Of a stretch of DNA of 64,000 nucleotides, positions 23,166 through 34,069 are shown piece after piece. The position numbers and the translations under genes were made by a program. A model generated the notes under the pieces. The model searched no databases and was not told where the DNA came from. It was given only the letters and a program-made list of their open reading frames with translations. Origin of the DNA: Cavia porcellus. Lineage: Eukaryota > Chordata > Mammalia > Rodentia > Caviidae. How positions within the stretch are numbered: position 1 is the stretch's first letter; each line of letters starts with the position of its first letter. Location of the stretch: contig NW_026947496.1 of NCBI RefSeq assembly GCF_034190915.1, forward strand, positions 25,824,001 to 25,888,000, in the 5' to 3' direction.

Positions 23166-23834
23166 TAGAGTTAGACACAGAAGACAATGGATGCTACTTG
23201 GAATAGAGTGCAAATTAAGCTACCATCCCATGCTCTTTTGCTGCATTGCTCCATGCATCTTCTGGGGTTTGGCTTTTTCTGTGATTTCACATGAAATATA
23301 CCATCAATAACAAAAATACTCGCAGACTTGGCAGGTGTTTTGAGGGTTTGTTGGATATGGACACCAAGACATATCATGTAACCAAACAGACTCATAAGTT
23401 TCATATTAGAATTTCTATTGTTAAAATATATTTGGTCATATTGCTATTTTGACACTCCTACGATCCTTGTGTACAAATGCCATTTTTCATCAAGATGGTG
23501 TATTTTTAAGATTGGTTTTTCGTTCTGCATCAGCAGCTTGCAAATGAGTATAATCTCTGTATCTCTATTAAGAAAAATAATATTGTTTTGAGCAAATAAG
23601 GAGATTCCAAGTCTTTCATTACTTTGCATAGGATCCACAAATGCTTGCAGCAGACTATTTATGAGATGTGGGACATACGCAGGGCGTTGCTTTTCCATGG
23701 GGATCCAATTACTTCTACAGGAGCCCCCTTCTGCAGAGTAGGAAACATGACAGCATTTATTCATGGAATGAAAATTGGTCATATGAAAAATGGTCCACAT
23801 GAGCAGTTTTAGAATCTTAGGATATTAGGCCTTG
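23166..23834. other. Unassigned stretch with a 118-codon antisense frame
   Basis: An ATG-started minus-strand frame runs 23800-23444. Its product has no signal peptide, membrane segment or motif that I recognise. A shorter plus-strand frame overlaps it. No promoter, intron or poly(A) evidence accompanies it, so I treat it as chance. Confidence 0.4.
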
Positions 23835-23945
23835 AAATGATCATAAAGATTCTGATCTTAACTTCTTTATGTTATAGCTGAGAAACTGAGATGTAGAAAG
23901 GTCTGTCCAAGGACAGCTGGCTATCTTATGAGATCAAGCAATTTA
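23835..23945 (-). mobile_element. MIR-like SINE (antisense)
   Basis: ACTTCTTTATGTTATAGCTG, AGAAACTGAGATGTAGAAAG and GTCTGTCCAAGGACAGCTGG parallel antisense MIR 'ccattttatagatgaggaaactgaggcccagagaggttaagtgacttgcccaagg'. Confidence 0.55.
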
Positions 23946-24520
23946 TAACCTTCCCTTATAGTGCCTAAGATTTACATGCCATAAAGTGGCGGTGTGAAGT
24001 TATAATATAGGGTTTGTAGGATAAGATGTCACCCTTGTGAATAGTTTCTAAGACTTATAGAATTTATGTGATTTTCCATCTCCCCAGATTGATCATTTCT
24101 GATGCTTACGCATAAGCCAGGTCCAGCTTGTTTCCTTAGGAGAAGAAATATCAATTCACAAGACAGTACAGAATTTGACTTTAATTTAAAAATTGAAATA
24201 AAACTCTGCTTAGAATTAAGATTCTTCCTCCTGTAAACTTCTTCAGGACTTTGCCTGTATTTTAAAACTGCTATTGCACTTTTGCTTCTTGTATGATATA
24301 GTATTATTATTACATCACATAATACAATGTTATTGTATATTTATTACTTATATAGTGTACTATATTATATTTCCACTTCTCAAGCATCAGTACTCTGAAA
24401 ACAGAGACTATCATATTGACAGCCCTTTCCTGGTTTACCCTGGTGTTTTCACTGAGATATTTTCTTTATACGTGAAATAAGTGAGAGAATCTTCTGCTTT
24501 TTAAATTTTAATTTACCACT
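23946..24520. other. Unassigned AT-rich stretch
   Basis: No gene and no named repeat. TA/TTA-rich in 24290-24370. Confidence 0.5.
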
Positions 24521-24917
24521 TTATTATAGTGTAGATCTATGATGTCTCTCAAAATCTCATGTTTCAGAGTTGAGGCTATTGAAAGGCGACCAGGTCACTG
24601 GGTGCTACAGTCATCAGTGTGAGTTCATCAATGAATGTGTTGGTAGAGTGTCAAACCTGGCTGGGAGTGGGCCATGGATTGCATGACCTGGAAGGGTATA
24701 TGCTTGTCCCCAGCTTCTCCCTTCTCTCTTGGCTTTCTGGCTGCCATCAAGGGAACGATTTCCATTGCCATGCCTGTTCACTGTGATGTTTCTGCTTTAA
24801 AGGCAGCCATCCATGGACTGAATCTCCTGAACCATAAGCTAAATTAAACATGTTAATCATCTTCAAATTGTGGGTGTCAACTATCGTGTCCCAGTCACAG
24901 GAAAGCTTATTAATACA
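24521..24917 (+). mobile_element. ERVL-MaLR solitary LTR
   Basis: It shows GATGTCTCTCAAAATCTCAT (family 'gaggtgtcccccaaagctcatg'), GTTGAGGCTATTGAAAGGCG, then CTTTCTGGCTGCCATCAAGG and ATGGACTGAATCTCCTGAAC. CATAAGCTAAATTAAACATG is followed by AATTGTGGGTGTCAACTATC and GAAAGCTTATTAATACA. The order and length of about 397 bp fit MaLR LTRs of the MLT1/ORR1 kind. ATTAAA probably served as its poly(A) signal. Confidence 0.75.
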
Positions 24918-25471
24918 TGCTTTCTGTGTTTTAAAAAATGATGTAATAAAGGTAAAATGGAGGAGAAACTACATGTAGGTAAAGTGCTATGCTTTCTGGC
25001 TAATTGAAATCAGCCCTTTGTTACAGTGGAATATCCAATCATAAACGAATCTATGTTAGTCAACTTTTTGTTACTTAAGAAGTATCTGTGACAAATCAAC
25101 TTCTGAAGAGAAAACCTTTGTTTGGGTGTGCAGGTTTGGAGATTTCATTCCATGACAGGTGTCTCCTTTGCTGTAGAGCTCATGGTGGAGCAAAACCATT
25201 CATCTCTTGGCTCAGAACAAATAAAAAAGAGGAAGAAGAAGGACTGTCCCTTTTAGGACACAGCCCTAGTGACTGGCAGACATCTTGATAAACCCCACCT
25301 CTTAAAGTTCAGCTCCTTCTCCATAGTGCCCAGGGCAGGGGAAGAAGCCCTTTTACGTATTCCAGACTGAAAGTATTGCAGGCAGGTACTTTAAAAAAAA
25401 TAATGGGCACTGAACACGATGCCTTCGCACTTAGTTATATCTGCGTCCCTTCCTGCTCTTTTTTCACTTTT
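24918..25471. other. Unassigned stretch
   Basis: No gene. The 25085-25300 part has TCATGGTGGAGCAAAACCAT and a purine-rich AAAAAAGAGGAAGAAGAAGG run. It may be old LTR or LINE DNA that I cannot place. Confidence 0.4.
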
Positions 25472-25592
25472 TATTTTGAGACAGGGTCGTTTTATAACTA
25501 AATTGGCAGGGTGGGCTCCAATTTGTGATCCACTGCCCTCAACCTCCAGCATTCTGGGATTATGGTCACGTGCCACCATGTCTAGGAGACTG
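25472..25592 (-). mobile_element. B1-type SINE (antisense), diverged
   Basis: TTATTTTGAGACAGGGTCGT, then GGCAGGGTGGGCTCCAATTT, CCTCAACCTCCAGCATTCTG and GGATTATGGTCACGTGCCAC are antisense B1 blocks. Some bases are missing in the middle relative to the copies at 238 and 575. Confidence 0.7.
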
Positions 25593-26464
25593 ATTTTTCT
25601 GTTTGTAGTTTTATTCTTTATCCTGATTGAAATATTTTACTTTATGATCTCTCTTTGTTTCAAGGAACTTAACATAGAATCTATTATGTGGTTTTCCTGG
25701 CCTATTTTTATTATCATTATTGTACAGTTTTCTTTTTAGACCTGACTTGCAATGTGGATTCATTTTGGCTGCACCACACAGTAAGTTAGAGACGAATTGT
25801 TTTTCATTGTCATTGCTATTTGCTTACTGTAGGGATCATTTGAAAGGAGTTTTTAATGTGCTATATACAAATTCATCCTTTGGAACTTTGCTACCAGGAT
25901 GCTAACATCAATTTTGTTTCATTGAGATTGCCAGGGCACACACAAGCATAAATATATTCAAAAGTATTTTTCCACATTGAATCTTTGCCTGCTTTCATTT
26001 TTAATGGAAAGAGCTTAAGGCTCTTCAGGTTAAGCCCATTTACAATCAATAGCACAAAAAATCATTAAAAAATAAAACAATCCATTATTGATGCTGGACG
26101 ATGGCATCATCTCATGTTAACATTTATAAATTCTAAGAGTTAATAATAAATCTGTAGAGTGGAGGGCATAAAATATTTAAAAAATGAATAATTGACTCGC
26201 TAGAGAATCATTCACTAAGGTTCAGGGTAATCTACCAATGTGGAAATGAGCAGGTAAATGTAAAATTATAATTCTTTCCATAGAAATTGCCATTTGGTTG
26301 AAGAATTAGGAAAGATGCAGAAAGAATGAGAGAAAAGATATTCATTTCAACTGGTTCATTTGAAAGAAATGTTCTAAAGCAGTGTTTCTTTGCTGACTTA
26401 AATGTCATATCTGTTTTTAACTACACTCCTGAAGTTTTTCAAGTGCCACTTTACTCTGTAGATT
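25593..26464. other. Unassigned AT-rich stretch
   Basis: No gene or named repeat. The frame reaching from the SINE into 25739 is hydrophobic because the DNA is T-rich. Confidence 0.5.
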
Positions 26465-26605
26465 AGAATCTGTATGCTAAGGGGCTGGGGATTTAGCTCA
26501 GCGGCATAAGCGCCTGCCTTGCAAGCAGGCAGTCGTGAGTTTGATACCTGGTACCAATAAAAACAAAAAAGACAAAAAAGAAATAGTTCAGAATCCGTAT
26601 ACTAG
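26465..26605 (+). mobile_element. ID SINE with target-site duplication
   Basis: A near-intact tRNA-derived ID element: GGGGCTGGGGATTTAGCTCA, GCGGCATAAGCGCCTGCCTT, GCAAGCAGGCAGTCGTGAGT, TTGATACCTGGTACC, then a tail of AAAAC/AAAAG units. TAGCTCAGCGG and AGTTTGATACC are its internal polymerase III A-box and B-box equivalents. The flanks are AGAATCTGTATGCTAA (26465-26480) and AGAATCCGTATACTAG (26590-26605), 13 of 16 identical. This is a retrotransposition target duplication. It is the best-preserved ID copy in the window and a good lineage marker. Confidence 0.9.
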
Positions 26606-26809
26606 AAAGATTGCAATTGGAGGAGAGGATAAGTTAGCATTTAGACAGCACATGATTCTCCTACCTGTAAATTTTTGGTGTTGATATTGGCGAATTTTTG
26701 GCTGCTATAATTGGCTCATTATTTGAGGAGGAAGGGATATAAAAAGAGTATTTCCAGAAGAGAAGACCATAGAGTGGAGTCGCTTGATGAGAGTTTTGGC
26801 TTTCCATAG

Positions 26810-27062
26810 ATTCAGTTGCCTGTAGTTAGTTGTGCTAAAAATACTGAATGGAAGATTTTAGAAATAAGGAATTAAAAAGATTTAAACAACTTCTGTTACA
26901 GTATATTATAGTTAGTGTACATAATTTGTCAATCAAACATTGTTACAGATATGTATCTGTAGTTAAAACCATGGCAGAGTATACAAAGGGTTTAGCATTA
27001 GCTATGATTTCAGGCATTCGGTTATTTTGCTCACAGATAAGTGGGGATGACCCTATTTTCCA
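26810..27062 (+). mobile_element. MER2/Tigger-type DNA transposon remnant
   Basis: AGTTGCCTGTAGTTAGTTGT and AATACTGAATGGAAGATTTT, then AGAAATAAGGAATTAAAAAG, match the 5' region of MER2/Tigger elements. The far end has TTAGCATTAGCTATGATTTC, AGGCATTCGGTTATTTTGC and GATAAGTGGGGATGACCCT, their 3' region ('ctatccgcggtttcaggcatcc...gataaggggggacta'). It is a short internally deleted copy of a pogo-like element without transposase coding. The frame across it is chance. Confidence 0.7.
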
Positions 27063-27410
27063 TTACAGAATCTAAGTGTGTGGGAGAGAGGAGAGTAGGT
27101 CCACCCTTTCCCTCCTTTTGCCAGCTATTATAGAGACAGTTAGAAACAGCTCCTGACCAGGACTCTCAGCTTGGAAGAAATGACCCGAGTTGCAGGGTGA
27201 GGTAAAGAGTTTTTCTGGCCTACTCTGGGAGTTGCCAACAGGATGGTGGGGCTTCTGAAGCTGGGATTGGCAGCCCTCCCAGCAGCCTGTGGGCTACCTC
27301 TGTCCCCCTCCCTTCTCACTCAGGCTTCGCTGTTTAAGTCTTCCTGCAAATTCTTTTAGTTACCCAGCTTCTGATTGTTAGCCAGAGCCCACGTTGATTT
27401 CACAATCCTA
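27063..27410. other. Unassigned, locally GC-richer stretch
   Basis: Gene-free; 27090-27330 is richer in C and G than the surroundings (CAGCCCTCCCAGCAGCCTG). No repeat or splice-supported exon seen. Confidence 0.45.
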
Positions 27411-27550
27411 CATTTCCTTCATTTGTAAAATGGGGAATAAAAATCATATCTGTTTGAGAAAATTGTTTTGAGGATTAAGATAATATGAAAAGTACTTAGT
27501 ATGGGCTTCGGTTCAAGACAGACACTTTATAAATTCTAGTTATTGCACTT
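27411..27550 (+). mobile_element. MIR SINE
   Basis: CTTCATTTGTAAAATGGGGA, ATAAAAATCATATCTGTTTG and GTTTTGAGGATTAAGATAAT, then AGTACTTAGTATGGGC, match the MIR 3' half ('tcatctgtaaaatggggataataat...gttgtgaggattaaatgagataat'). Confidence 0.75.
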
Positions 27551-28139
27551 TTATCAATGTGCCAATATAGTTGTCATCAATCAGATTCTGCCAAAAAATG
27601 CTTTGGTGTGGATGGATTAGTTATTTACCTGTGCAGGTCAGTTGATGGGACCAAGTCGCTGCTTGTGGTTCTTTCATTGATTTCTTTAAGACTGTTTATC
27701 CCTCTGTGGCTGTCATGGCTTTGGATTCCTGGGCAGGATGAGGATGTTGTTCTCAAATTAACCATTGCAGTTTCCGTACTTAAGAAGATGTCATTAGAGA
27801 TGACAGATTAATTTTAGAAATACCAAATCAATGTTTTAGGGCAAAGTCGAGGAAATTTTATGGTTGAGCTTATAATTATATTTCAGTAGATATGACAAAA
27901 AAAAAAAAAAAACCTTCCCTGTGGCGAGTGTGGGTAGCTTGGCTCAGGTTCACACTTTCTGAAGCAGGAGACAGTCTGGGAAATGACTAGGGAGTCATTC
28001 TACCTTCCTGGGGCCACGGGTTCATGTAAGACCCATATTCTCAGGTTGTTTCAGAGGAAGTTGAACTTTGTTTCTTTATAAGTCACTCAACATTATTACT
28101 GGTTTTGTGTCCTTCAGTGAAAGATACAAACACCAGTTA
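27551..28139. other. Unassigned stretch with A16 run
   Basis: A plus-strand 84-codon frame at 27557-27811 shows no family signature. A run of 16 A at 27897-27912 may be the tail of an unrecognised retroelement. No gene called. Confidence 0.45.
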
Positions 28140-28330
28140 GGCTTATTCAGAAATCAGTATTTTTCACCTAAAGTCCTTTGCATTTTCAATTAATTCTTTA
28201 TACCCATGACTAAGAAGGATGATTACTATTTATAAGAGGGAGAAAAATGAAGCATACAAATGTTAGGTGACTCCTCTGTGTGAGATAATTTCATGGTAAA
28301 GTCAGGAATGAAATGCTGGTTTCCTGAAAC
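28140..28330 (-). mobile_element. MIR SINE (antisense)
   Basis: ATTAATTCTTTATACCCATG, TTATAAGAGGGAGAAAAATG and AAGCATACAAATGTTAGGTG, then GTAAAGTCAGGAATGAAATG, follow antisense MIR 'ttatccccattttacagatgaggaaactgaggc...aagtaacttgcc...ggcagagctggga'. Confidence 0.6.
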
Positions 28331-28346
28331 TAAGCTTAAAATATAT

Positions 28347-28348
<2 letters not shown>

Positions 28349-28377
<29 letters not shown>
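28349..28377. repeat. Poly-T run (29 T)
   Basis: An uninterrupted T29. It may be the A-tail of an antisense retroelement whose body I cannot identify. Confidence 0.95.
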
Positions 28378-28530
28378 GATGGAAAGAAGTTATTTTCCTG
28401 TTAACTGGATGGGAATATTTTTCTGAAGCTTTCATTTCTGAAGGTCTAATTTTAATTGATAAAATGGTGGCATTCTGTCAACTTAAAACAGTATGGCTTA
28501 ATTTTCTTGCCCTTTTTTTTTCCATCATGC

Positions 28531-28531
28531 T

Positions 28532-28575
<44 letters not shown>

Positions 28576-28577
28576 TC
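28531..28577. repeat. (TTTC)n microsatellite
   Basis: About 12 units of TTTC, ending in TTTCATTCTCTC. It generates a long F/L/S-rich open frame that is not a gene. Confidence 0.95.
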
Positions 28578-28894
28578 ATTCTCTCATTTACCCCACAAAA
28601 CAGCTTTCCATGCTCATGTGTATGTTAGGTGGTTTGCTGGTTCTTGGAAATATCAAGTAAGGCATGGTTTTCACTTAAAACGATCTGTTTGATGCAGAAT
28701 ATAAACAACCAATAGATAATTATAATTTATCAGTTGGTATATTGATTTCATATCTATTTTTTTATCAGCTACAAGACTATAAACTGCAAGGGAGCAGAAG
28801 TTTCTGGATTCTGGATATTTCTGGTTTCTGGTTTCTGGATATTGCCTGGTATATAGGAATGTTATGAGTTACCTATGAAGTGCTCAACAAACAC
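28578..28894. other. Unassigned stretch with short TTTCTGGAT echoes
   Basis: At 28799-28845, TTTCTGGATTCTGGATATTT is followed by CTGGTTTCTGGTTTCTGGAT, a small cryptic tandem repeat of TCTGG units. Otherwise nothing recognised. Confidence 0.5.
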
Positions 28895-29290
28895 TCATGC
28901 ATCAAGGCCTTGATCCCTTTACAGTGGTAATCAGTGGTGAGGCCAGGCATGGCAATTGGATCATGAGGGTGTTAACCTCAAAAATGAGTTGATCTGTTGA
29001 TGAGTTCATGGTTATTTGATTGTTTGAAGTTGGGGCCCAGTTGGAAGGAGTAGGTCACTGGAGGAGTGACACAAAACGATATATCTTGTGTCTGGCCTTT
29101 TTCCTCTCTCTGCTTCCTGGTGCCCATGAGGTGAGCAGCTTTCTTCCACTGCTTTCCAGCTTTCCTTCTGCTATGATGCTTACACCTCTCCTCAGGCCTC
29201 AGGCACTGGAGTTCCATAACCAGAGACAAGATGTCTGCAACCAGGAGCTAAAATGAATATTTTCTTCTGTAAGTTATTATTTTCAGATTA
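28895..29290 (+). mobile_element. ERVL-MaLR solitary LTR
   Basis: It has GGCCTTGATCCCTTTACAGT, TTGGGGCCCAGTTGGAAGGA and GTAGGTCACTGGAGGAGTG, then GCCTTTTTCCTCTCTCTGCT. TCCTGGTGCCCATGAGGTGA is followed by GCAGCTTTCTTCCACTGC and TTCTGCTATGATGCTTACAC. This order is diagnostic of MaLR LTRs ('gtgatcccccagggtggtgc...ggaaggaggtcattggaggtgtg...ccatgaggtgagcagctttcctcc...ccatgatg'). Both strands carry chance frames of about 80 codons. Confidence 0.8.
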
Positions 29291-29935
29291 ATTGATGAGA
29301 TGAACATCTGAGCAGTAAAAGGAAACATAAATAGGTGTAGAATTGATGAAACAGGTAAAGAAGGAAAAAAAAGGCAACATACCACAATGGATATTAATTT
29401 TATGGCTGATTGATATTTAATTTCCATGCACATTATTAGAGAAGGTCAATGCATGTTGTATTTTATAATTCTCAGGTCACACTCTATCCTAATATGTGAA
29501 TACGTTCAGTGCTTTGCATCTTTGTTAGAAATTTGATTTTTGTATACCTATAAGAAATGTGATCAAGAAGCAAAAGGTAAATGCTATCCCAATAATGTGT
29601 ATTTTGAGTTTTAGGTTTATGGTAGTTTTGCTATTTATGTCAGTCTTGGGTCAAAATATCACATGGGAAGTATTACTGGAAGTATTTGTCCTTGGCATGA
29701 CTGGTTTCAGCCAGTACCCAGATGGTGTATATCACTGTTATCCATTATGTTAGCTAGTTTACATCCTTGTAGGTGAAGGGTGATTTTCAGTGATGGATGT
29801 TTTAATTCTTTGTCCAGTCGAATATCACAACTCAGCAGATCATAGTTCTCAATCTGACATCTCCCACTGTCAGCAAATTCTTTCTGATATTCAGATGAAC
29901 ACATCCTCTCTTGTGCCTTTATTTTGATCTTGTAT

Positions 29936-29983
<48 letters not shown>

Positions 29984-30828
29984 CTTTAATGTTTTTTCCT
30001 TTTTTTGTAAAAATATTCCCTGAATATGTTGTTTCATGATTTTGATTGGGTTGAGAATCAAGTCACAAATGTTTCAATTTGTGCATAATTCTTAATACAT
30101 GTACTGAAAATGTAAGAAAACTTGTGATTCTTTTTAGACAGTTATTGCAGTGACTTTTCAGTCTTGAATATGGTGACAAATTTTCTTCATGAGAATATTC
30201 AAGGATAAATATATCCAAATCCTATTAAGGTGCTACACAAATGCCACTGACTCTCCATTGTACATGGTACACAATGCAGACTCAAAAAAAATTTTTTTTT
30301 ATCTATCATACTACATTAACCAAATCATTAGGAAAACTGAAATAACAAAAACAAAAATGTCACCGAGTCCACAGAATTCTGCCAGGGCAACAGTCAAGGA
30401 GTGGTTGTCTTTAAGAAACAGCTTTACTGAAAATAACGTGGTAAAGTGGTAATTTCAAATATTCAAGATGTATTAAATGCACAACCATGACCCCAAATTG
30501 CCATTTAGTGTGTTCTGTGTTGCAAGATATAAAGCTAAGGTCAGCTACAGAATGTTATGCTGATGCCGAAGAAAGTCAAATCCTCCTGTGATCCAATATC
30601 CTGTTATTTTCTGGTTGTACCAAAAAAATAAACAGCTAATGAATGACTTCACTACTTAAAAATCACTTACACTTAAAAAAAAGGTGGGATTCTCTGTTTT
30701 TAAAAAAATATTTTTAGAGTATTGAAAAATTTGCATTTGTCATATAACTGATAAAAATAGTTGCCTGGACTGCAGATATTAATTAGGCTTGACTTCGTTT
30801 TCTTCTGGTTACTAGAGGGAGGGCTCTT

Positions 30829-30832
<4 letters not shown>
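29291..30832. other. Unassigned AT-rich stretch
   Basis: Gene-free except for short chance frames. It holds a (TA)n microsatellite (listed separately) and a poly-A/poly-T junction at 30284-30300. The 30780-30832 flank leads into the antisense L1 tail. Confidence 0.5.
29939..29981. repeat. (TA)n microsatellite
   Basis: An uninterrupted TA run of about 21 units. Likely polymorphic in length. Confidence 0.97.
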
Positions 30833-30859
<27 letters not shown>

Positions 30860-31060
30860 TAGTATGCATTTGCAGTGCATAATGCTTACATCCTTTGTGT
30901 GGACTTGGTACCTGGGCATAATGCATTATAATTCCTTTTTACATCCTCATGCCTCACTCTTAACTTCTCCATTTTCTGCCAATCTTCTTTAGCTTTTTGC
31001 TAAGCCACACTGGCTCATTTCCCCCTTCCCTCTCCTTTTTTATTTTGTTCACACTTTTTG
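30833..31060 (-). mobile_element. 5'-truncated L1, 3' UTR end (antisense), copy 1
   Basis: T28 (the A-tail on the minus strand) is followed by AGTATGCATTTGCAGTGCAT, AATGCTTACATCC, GACTTGGTACCTGGGCATAA and a long pyrimidine-rich stretch. The same sequence recurs at 42670-42885. Its reverse complement resembles the purine-rich end of the sense L1 at 40200-40440. It is therefore a short L1 3'-end insertion of a lineage-specific type. Confidence 0.65.
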
Positions 31061-31889
31061 TCTGAAGATTCCTCTATTTCTGCAACTGTTTTTGGCTTGT
31101 TCTTTCTTCACAGCTGACAACCTTATGGGTATCCTCTAACATTCTCCCTTCCTGGCCCTTAGGTGGACCTGAGCTTCCTGGCCACCTTAGTGGCTGGAGG
31201 GCACATGTCAGGGGGCTGTAGGCTGCAAAGGGCCAAGGGCCTTCGTGAAACTGGGTAACCTGGTTGCTGGAACCCACTGTGGAGGGAATGTCTGACCATA
31301 CAAATACAAGGGCTGATAAAAAATATAGTGTGAGTTTAAATAACATTTTATTACAGTTAAAAACACATTGCCACGAACCTCCCTCAAAATGCACCTCCTT
31401 GATTGAAGCACGATTATTATTCTTGCCACTTTCTGAAGCAGTTTTCAAAGTCTTCTTTCATGTCTTTACGAGGTGTGAATGCTGCTGCAGAATGTCATCT
31501 GCTGGGAAGCCGCTTGCGCGATCATCACCATGCGCCCTCTGCCACCCTGTTCACCAGCTCAGGCACTGTGTGACTTCTGGCTCCTCCCCAAAGTCACAAT
31601 GATCATGAAAGCTAAGTGGTATGGGTCTATTCAGGACACTGAGATGGCCACAGCAGCAGATAAAGACATGAAAGAGGACTTTCAAAGCTGATTTAGAAAG
31701 CAGCAAGAATGATGGGATAAGTGGATTTGAAGAGAGATGGACTAATTAATAATTAATTAAGAAAAAATTAAATATTTAGTGTATTACTGAAATACTCACT
31801 GTATTATGCCATCCTGTGTAGAGAATACTGACCAAAAGAAGGAGGAACTGTACATGTTCAGAACAAATGTAATTTTTTTCCCTATATGT
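31061..31889. other. Unassigned stretch
   Basis: Overlapping frames of up to 124 codons on both strands at 31074-31691 show no domain. A G+C-richer segment (31140-31270, 31480-31580) might be unique DNA or an old LTR. ATTAATAATTAATTAAG at 31744 is a cryptic AT repeat. Confidence 0.4.
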
Positions 31890-31955
31890 TTTCAACTCAC
31901 AGTTGGGTGAATCCACAGATTTGGGACCCCTGAATGTGGGGGACTGACGGTGTAT
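31890..31955 (+). mobile_element. Tigger/MER2-type terminal fragment
   Basis: TTCAACTCACAGTTGGGTGA followed by ATCCACAGATTTGGGACCCC and GGGGGACTGACGGTGTA resembles the end of Tigger-family elements ('ggttggttgaatccacggatgcgggacccgcggatacggagggccgactgta'). Confidence 0.65.
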
Positions 31956-32857
31956 CGTTTGCTGTCTTCAAAGTTCAAATTAGCTTTATTCATTTCTTCC
32001 ATGAAGAAAACCATTCCCAAAATTTATAAAACCCAGTACTGTCAGCCAAACAGTTCAGAAATGTGAAACTGCTTTAAATCCTTCTCCAGACATCTCTGTG
32101 CCACTCTTGGTGGCCTCACGTTCCACTAATGGCCGTGGTGAGGTCTCTTTTGTCTCTGTCTGCTCTCTGTTTCCACTGCTGGGGTCTTTTCTGCTCTTCT
32201 CTGTGTTTTCCTGGTGCTCGAGCTCCTTAAACAGTCTTCTTAGATCCTCTAATCACACTGCCAGGGAAAACATTCTGTCGTCTTGCTTACAGTCCCCGAA
32301 ACTTCATAGATTTCTATATACAAGTCTAGTTTTGCCCACCTTTCTCTCGTGGCTCTCTCTAAATTGTACAATGCCTTAAGCTGTACCTGCTTCTCAACAC
32401 ACATTCTCAACTTTGACTTTTCTACTTTGCAAGCATTCTCATCTCTTCTTGCTTTGAGCTTCCTTGTATTCAGGGGCTGTTTAAAGCTAGACCCATTCTT
32501 TTAGATCTAGCCTAACAATTTTCTTGCAGTTGACCCTGTCCTTTCTTCAGTTCAGGGGCACTTTTCTGCAGTGAACTATTCAAGTCCTTGTTTAGTTTAG
32601 GGTCAGTATCAAATCACATGCCGTTGTGAATTCTTTCATTCATTCAATTACTGTTAATTGACTAACTGTGAGAATACAGATGCACTGCTGAATATTTAGC
32701 ATTTAAAAATGTTTTAGCTCTCAAAGTGTAATTAGGTAGGCAGACATTAAGCAAATTATTGCACAACACCAATATATAATGTTAATTATGACTATGGCCT
32801 TCAGGGGAATTTGCAGGGTATTCTGGCAGAGGATAACTAGAACTAGCTTGGAGAAGC
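31956..32857. other. Unassigned pyrimidine-rich stretch
   Basis: A 93-codon frame at 32098-32379 is L/S/F-rich because the DNA is C/T-rich; not called. TTCATTCATTCAATTACTGT near 32635 is a possible start of an L2-like fragment, too weak to annotate. Confidence 0.45.
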
Positions 32858-33025
32858 AGGAGGCTGTGGTGCTAAATGCCAGATTCTCATCGAGGGTGCT
32901 TGAGTTCAAATCCTGACCTCACCCCTTGTTAGCTGAGAGACCATGTGCACGTTTCTTGTGGGCAGCAGACCCAGCTTCCTTCCGTAAGACATAGACATTG
33001 TAATGGTGTTTATCTGGGCCTCCTG
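32858..33025 (+). mobile_element. MIR SINE
   Basis: CTGTGGTGCTAAATGCCAGA, GGTGCTTGAGTTCAAATCCT, GACCTCACCCCTTGTTAGCT, GAGAGACCATGTGCACGTTT and GACATAGACATTGTAATGGT follow MIR sense order. Confidence 0.7.
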
Positions 33026-34069
33026 TGTGTCAGTTTGCACTGTCTATGTCCCACTCCATCCTTTTCTTTTTATCTCCACCATGGTTGTAACAAATCTCAG
33101 TCCCTGTTCTCTGAACCTCCCTTGCAGCTAGATCCAGGAGGTCACGAACCATTCTGGCCCTGGAAGGAAGCCCCAGCACAAGTGGGGGAGTGCCTGTGCT
33201 TTCCTGCAGTGGAGTTGTGCGGAGGGTTGCCTGGCCCTCCGTGATGGTCTCGGGTACATAGTTTGTCACTCTGCAGTGTGAGCGCTGAGGTCCCCTGAGG
33301 ACACCTCTCTGCAGGGCAGTGTGGAAATGCCTACCCACGGAAAGACAGGGATGGGTCTGAACTGCGGTGCCTGCAGCATTGTCTGTGTGCTGTGGAGCCG
33401 CCCCGTGCGCGGTGCCAAGGGAGATGATGCAGCAGTTTATCTGCAAGCTGAGCTACTGGGTGCACGCAGAGCTACGGTGCAATGCTCAGGTTTAGCATCC
33501 CATTTCTGTCATTTCCTTTATGTGCCAGTGTGGAAAATCGGGAACAAACCCTAAAACGGTTTAAATATACCATCGTCGTGGACACCTTTAGGAGGAAACA
33601 AGACAAATCCTTTGTGGCAATCCTCCTGTTGGCACGATCCCATCTCTGTCATTCCAGCTCCAACGTGGCCTCCAGCCATGATACAAATCACACACAGAAA
33701 GCAGCTCCTGCCCAAGGCTGCAGGCCGTGGCATGCCCTCTTTGGCAGCTCTTCTGTCTTGTCACCTATTCTTTAGCTCACAGTGACCTCTGGCTGCCCCA
33801 ACAGCCCTGTCATTGCCAGCCCTCTGCAGCAGTGCCCGGTGGCCTCACCTTGGCTCTGTATATAAGGCCCATTTAAATAGACGTGTTTATTTCCAGTTTC
33901 AATCAAGACTGCGTTCTTGGCTAGTGTTAGCCTGTTGAACTAAACTGTGCTCAGGTATTAATGGGATTTATAGTTATATCACAGATCCATATCATTTTCT
34001 TGTAGCTTAATGAGAACCCTCACAAAAATTCTGCAGGACTCAAACTTGGATAGAAATTCTATTTTTTGA
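33026..34069. other. Unique GC-richer block with a TATA-like site
   Basis: The most CpG-containing part of this half of the window (33160-33480). It has a 138-codon minus-strand frame at 33446-33030 overlapped by plus-strand frames, none with a recognisable domain. TATATAAGG at 33859-33867 sits in GC-rich context. No matching downstream exon is evident. CpG density is far below that of a true CpG island. Confidence 0.4.

Noticed and set aside
26481..26556. tRNA-like sequence with A-box and B-box motifs
   Set aside because: It is an ID SINE: it has an A-rich tail, a target duplication and other copies in the window, and no intact tRNA fold was evident.
28531..28577. Regular short repeats that might suggest a CRISPR-like array
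   Set aside because: Simple (TTTC)n microsatellite with no spacers. The same holds for 61808-61888 and 53714-53757.
33160..33480. CpG island
   Set aside because: CpG content is raised only relative to the neighbours and is well below island level on inspection.
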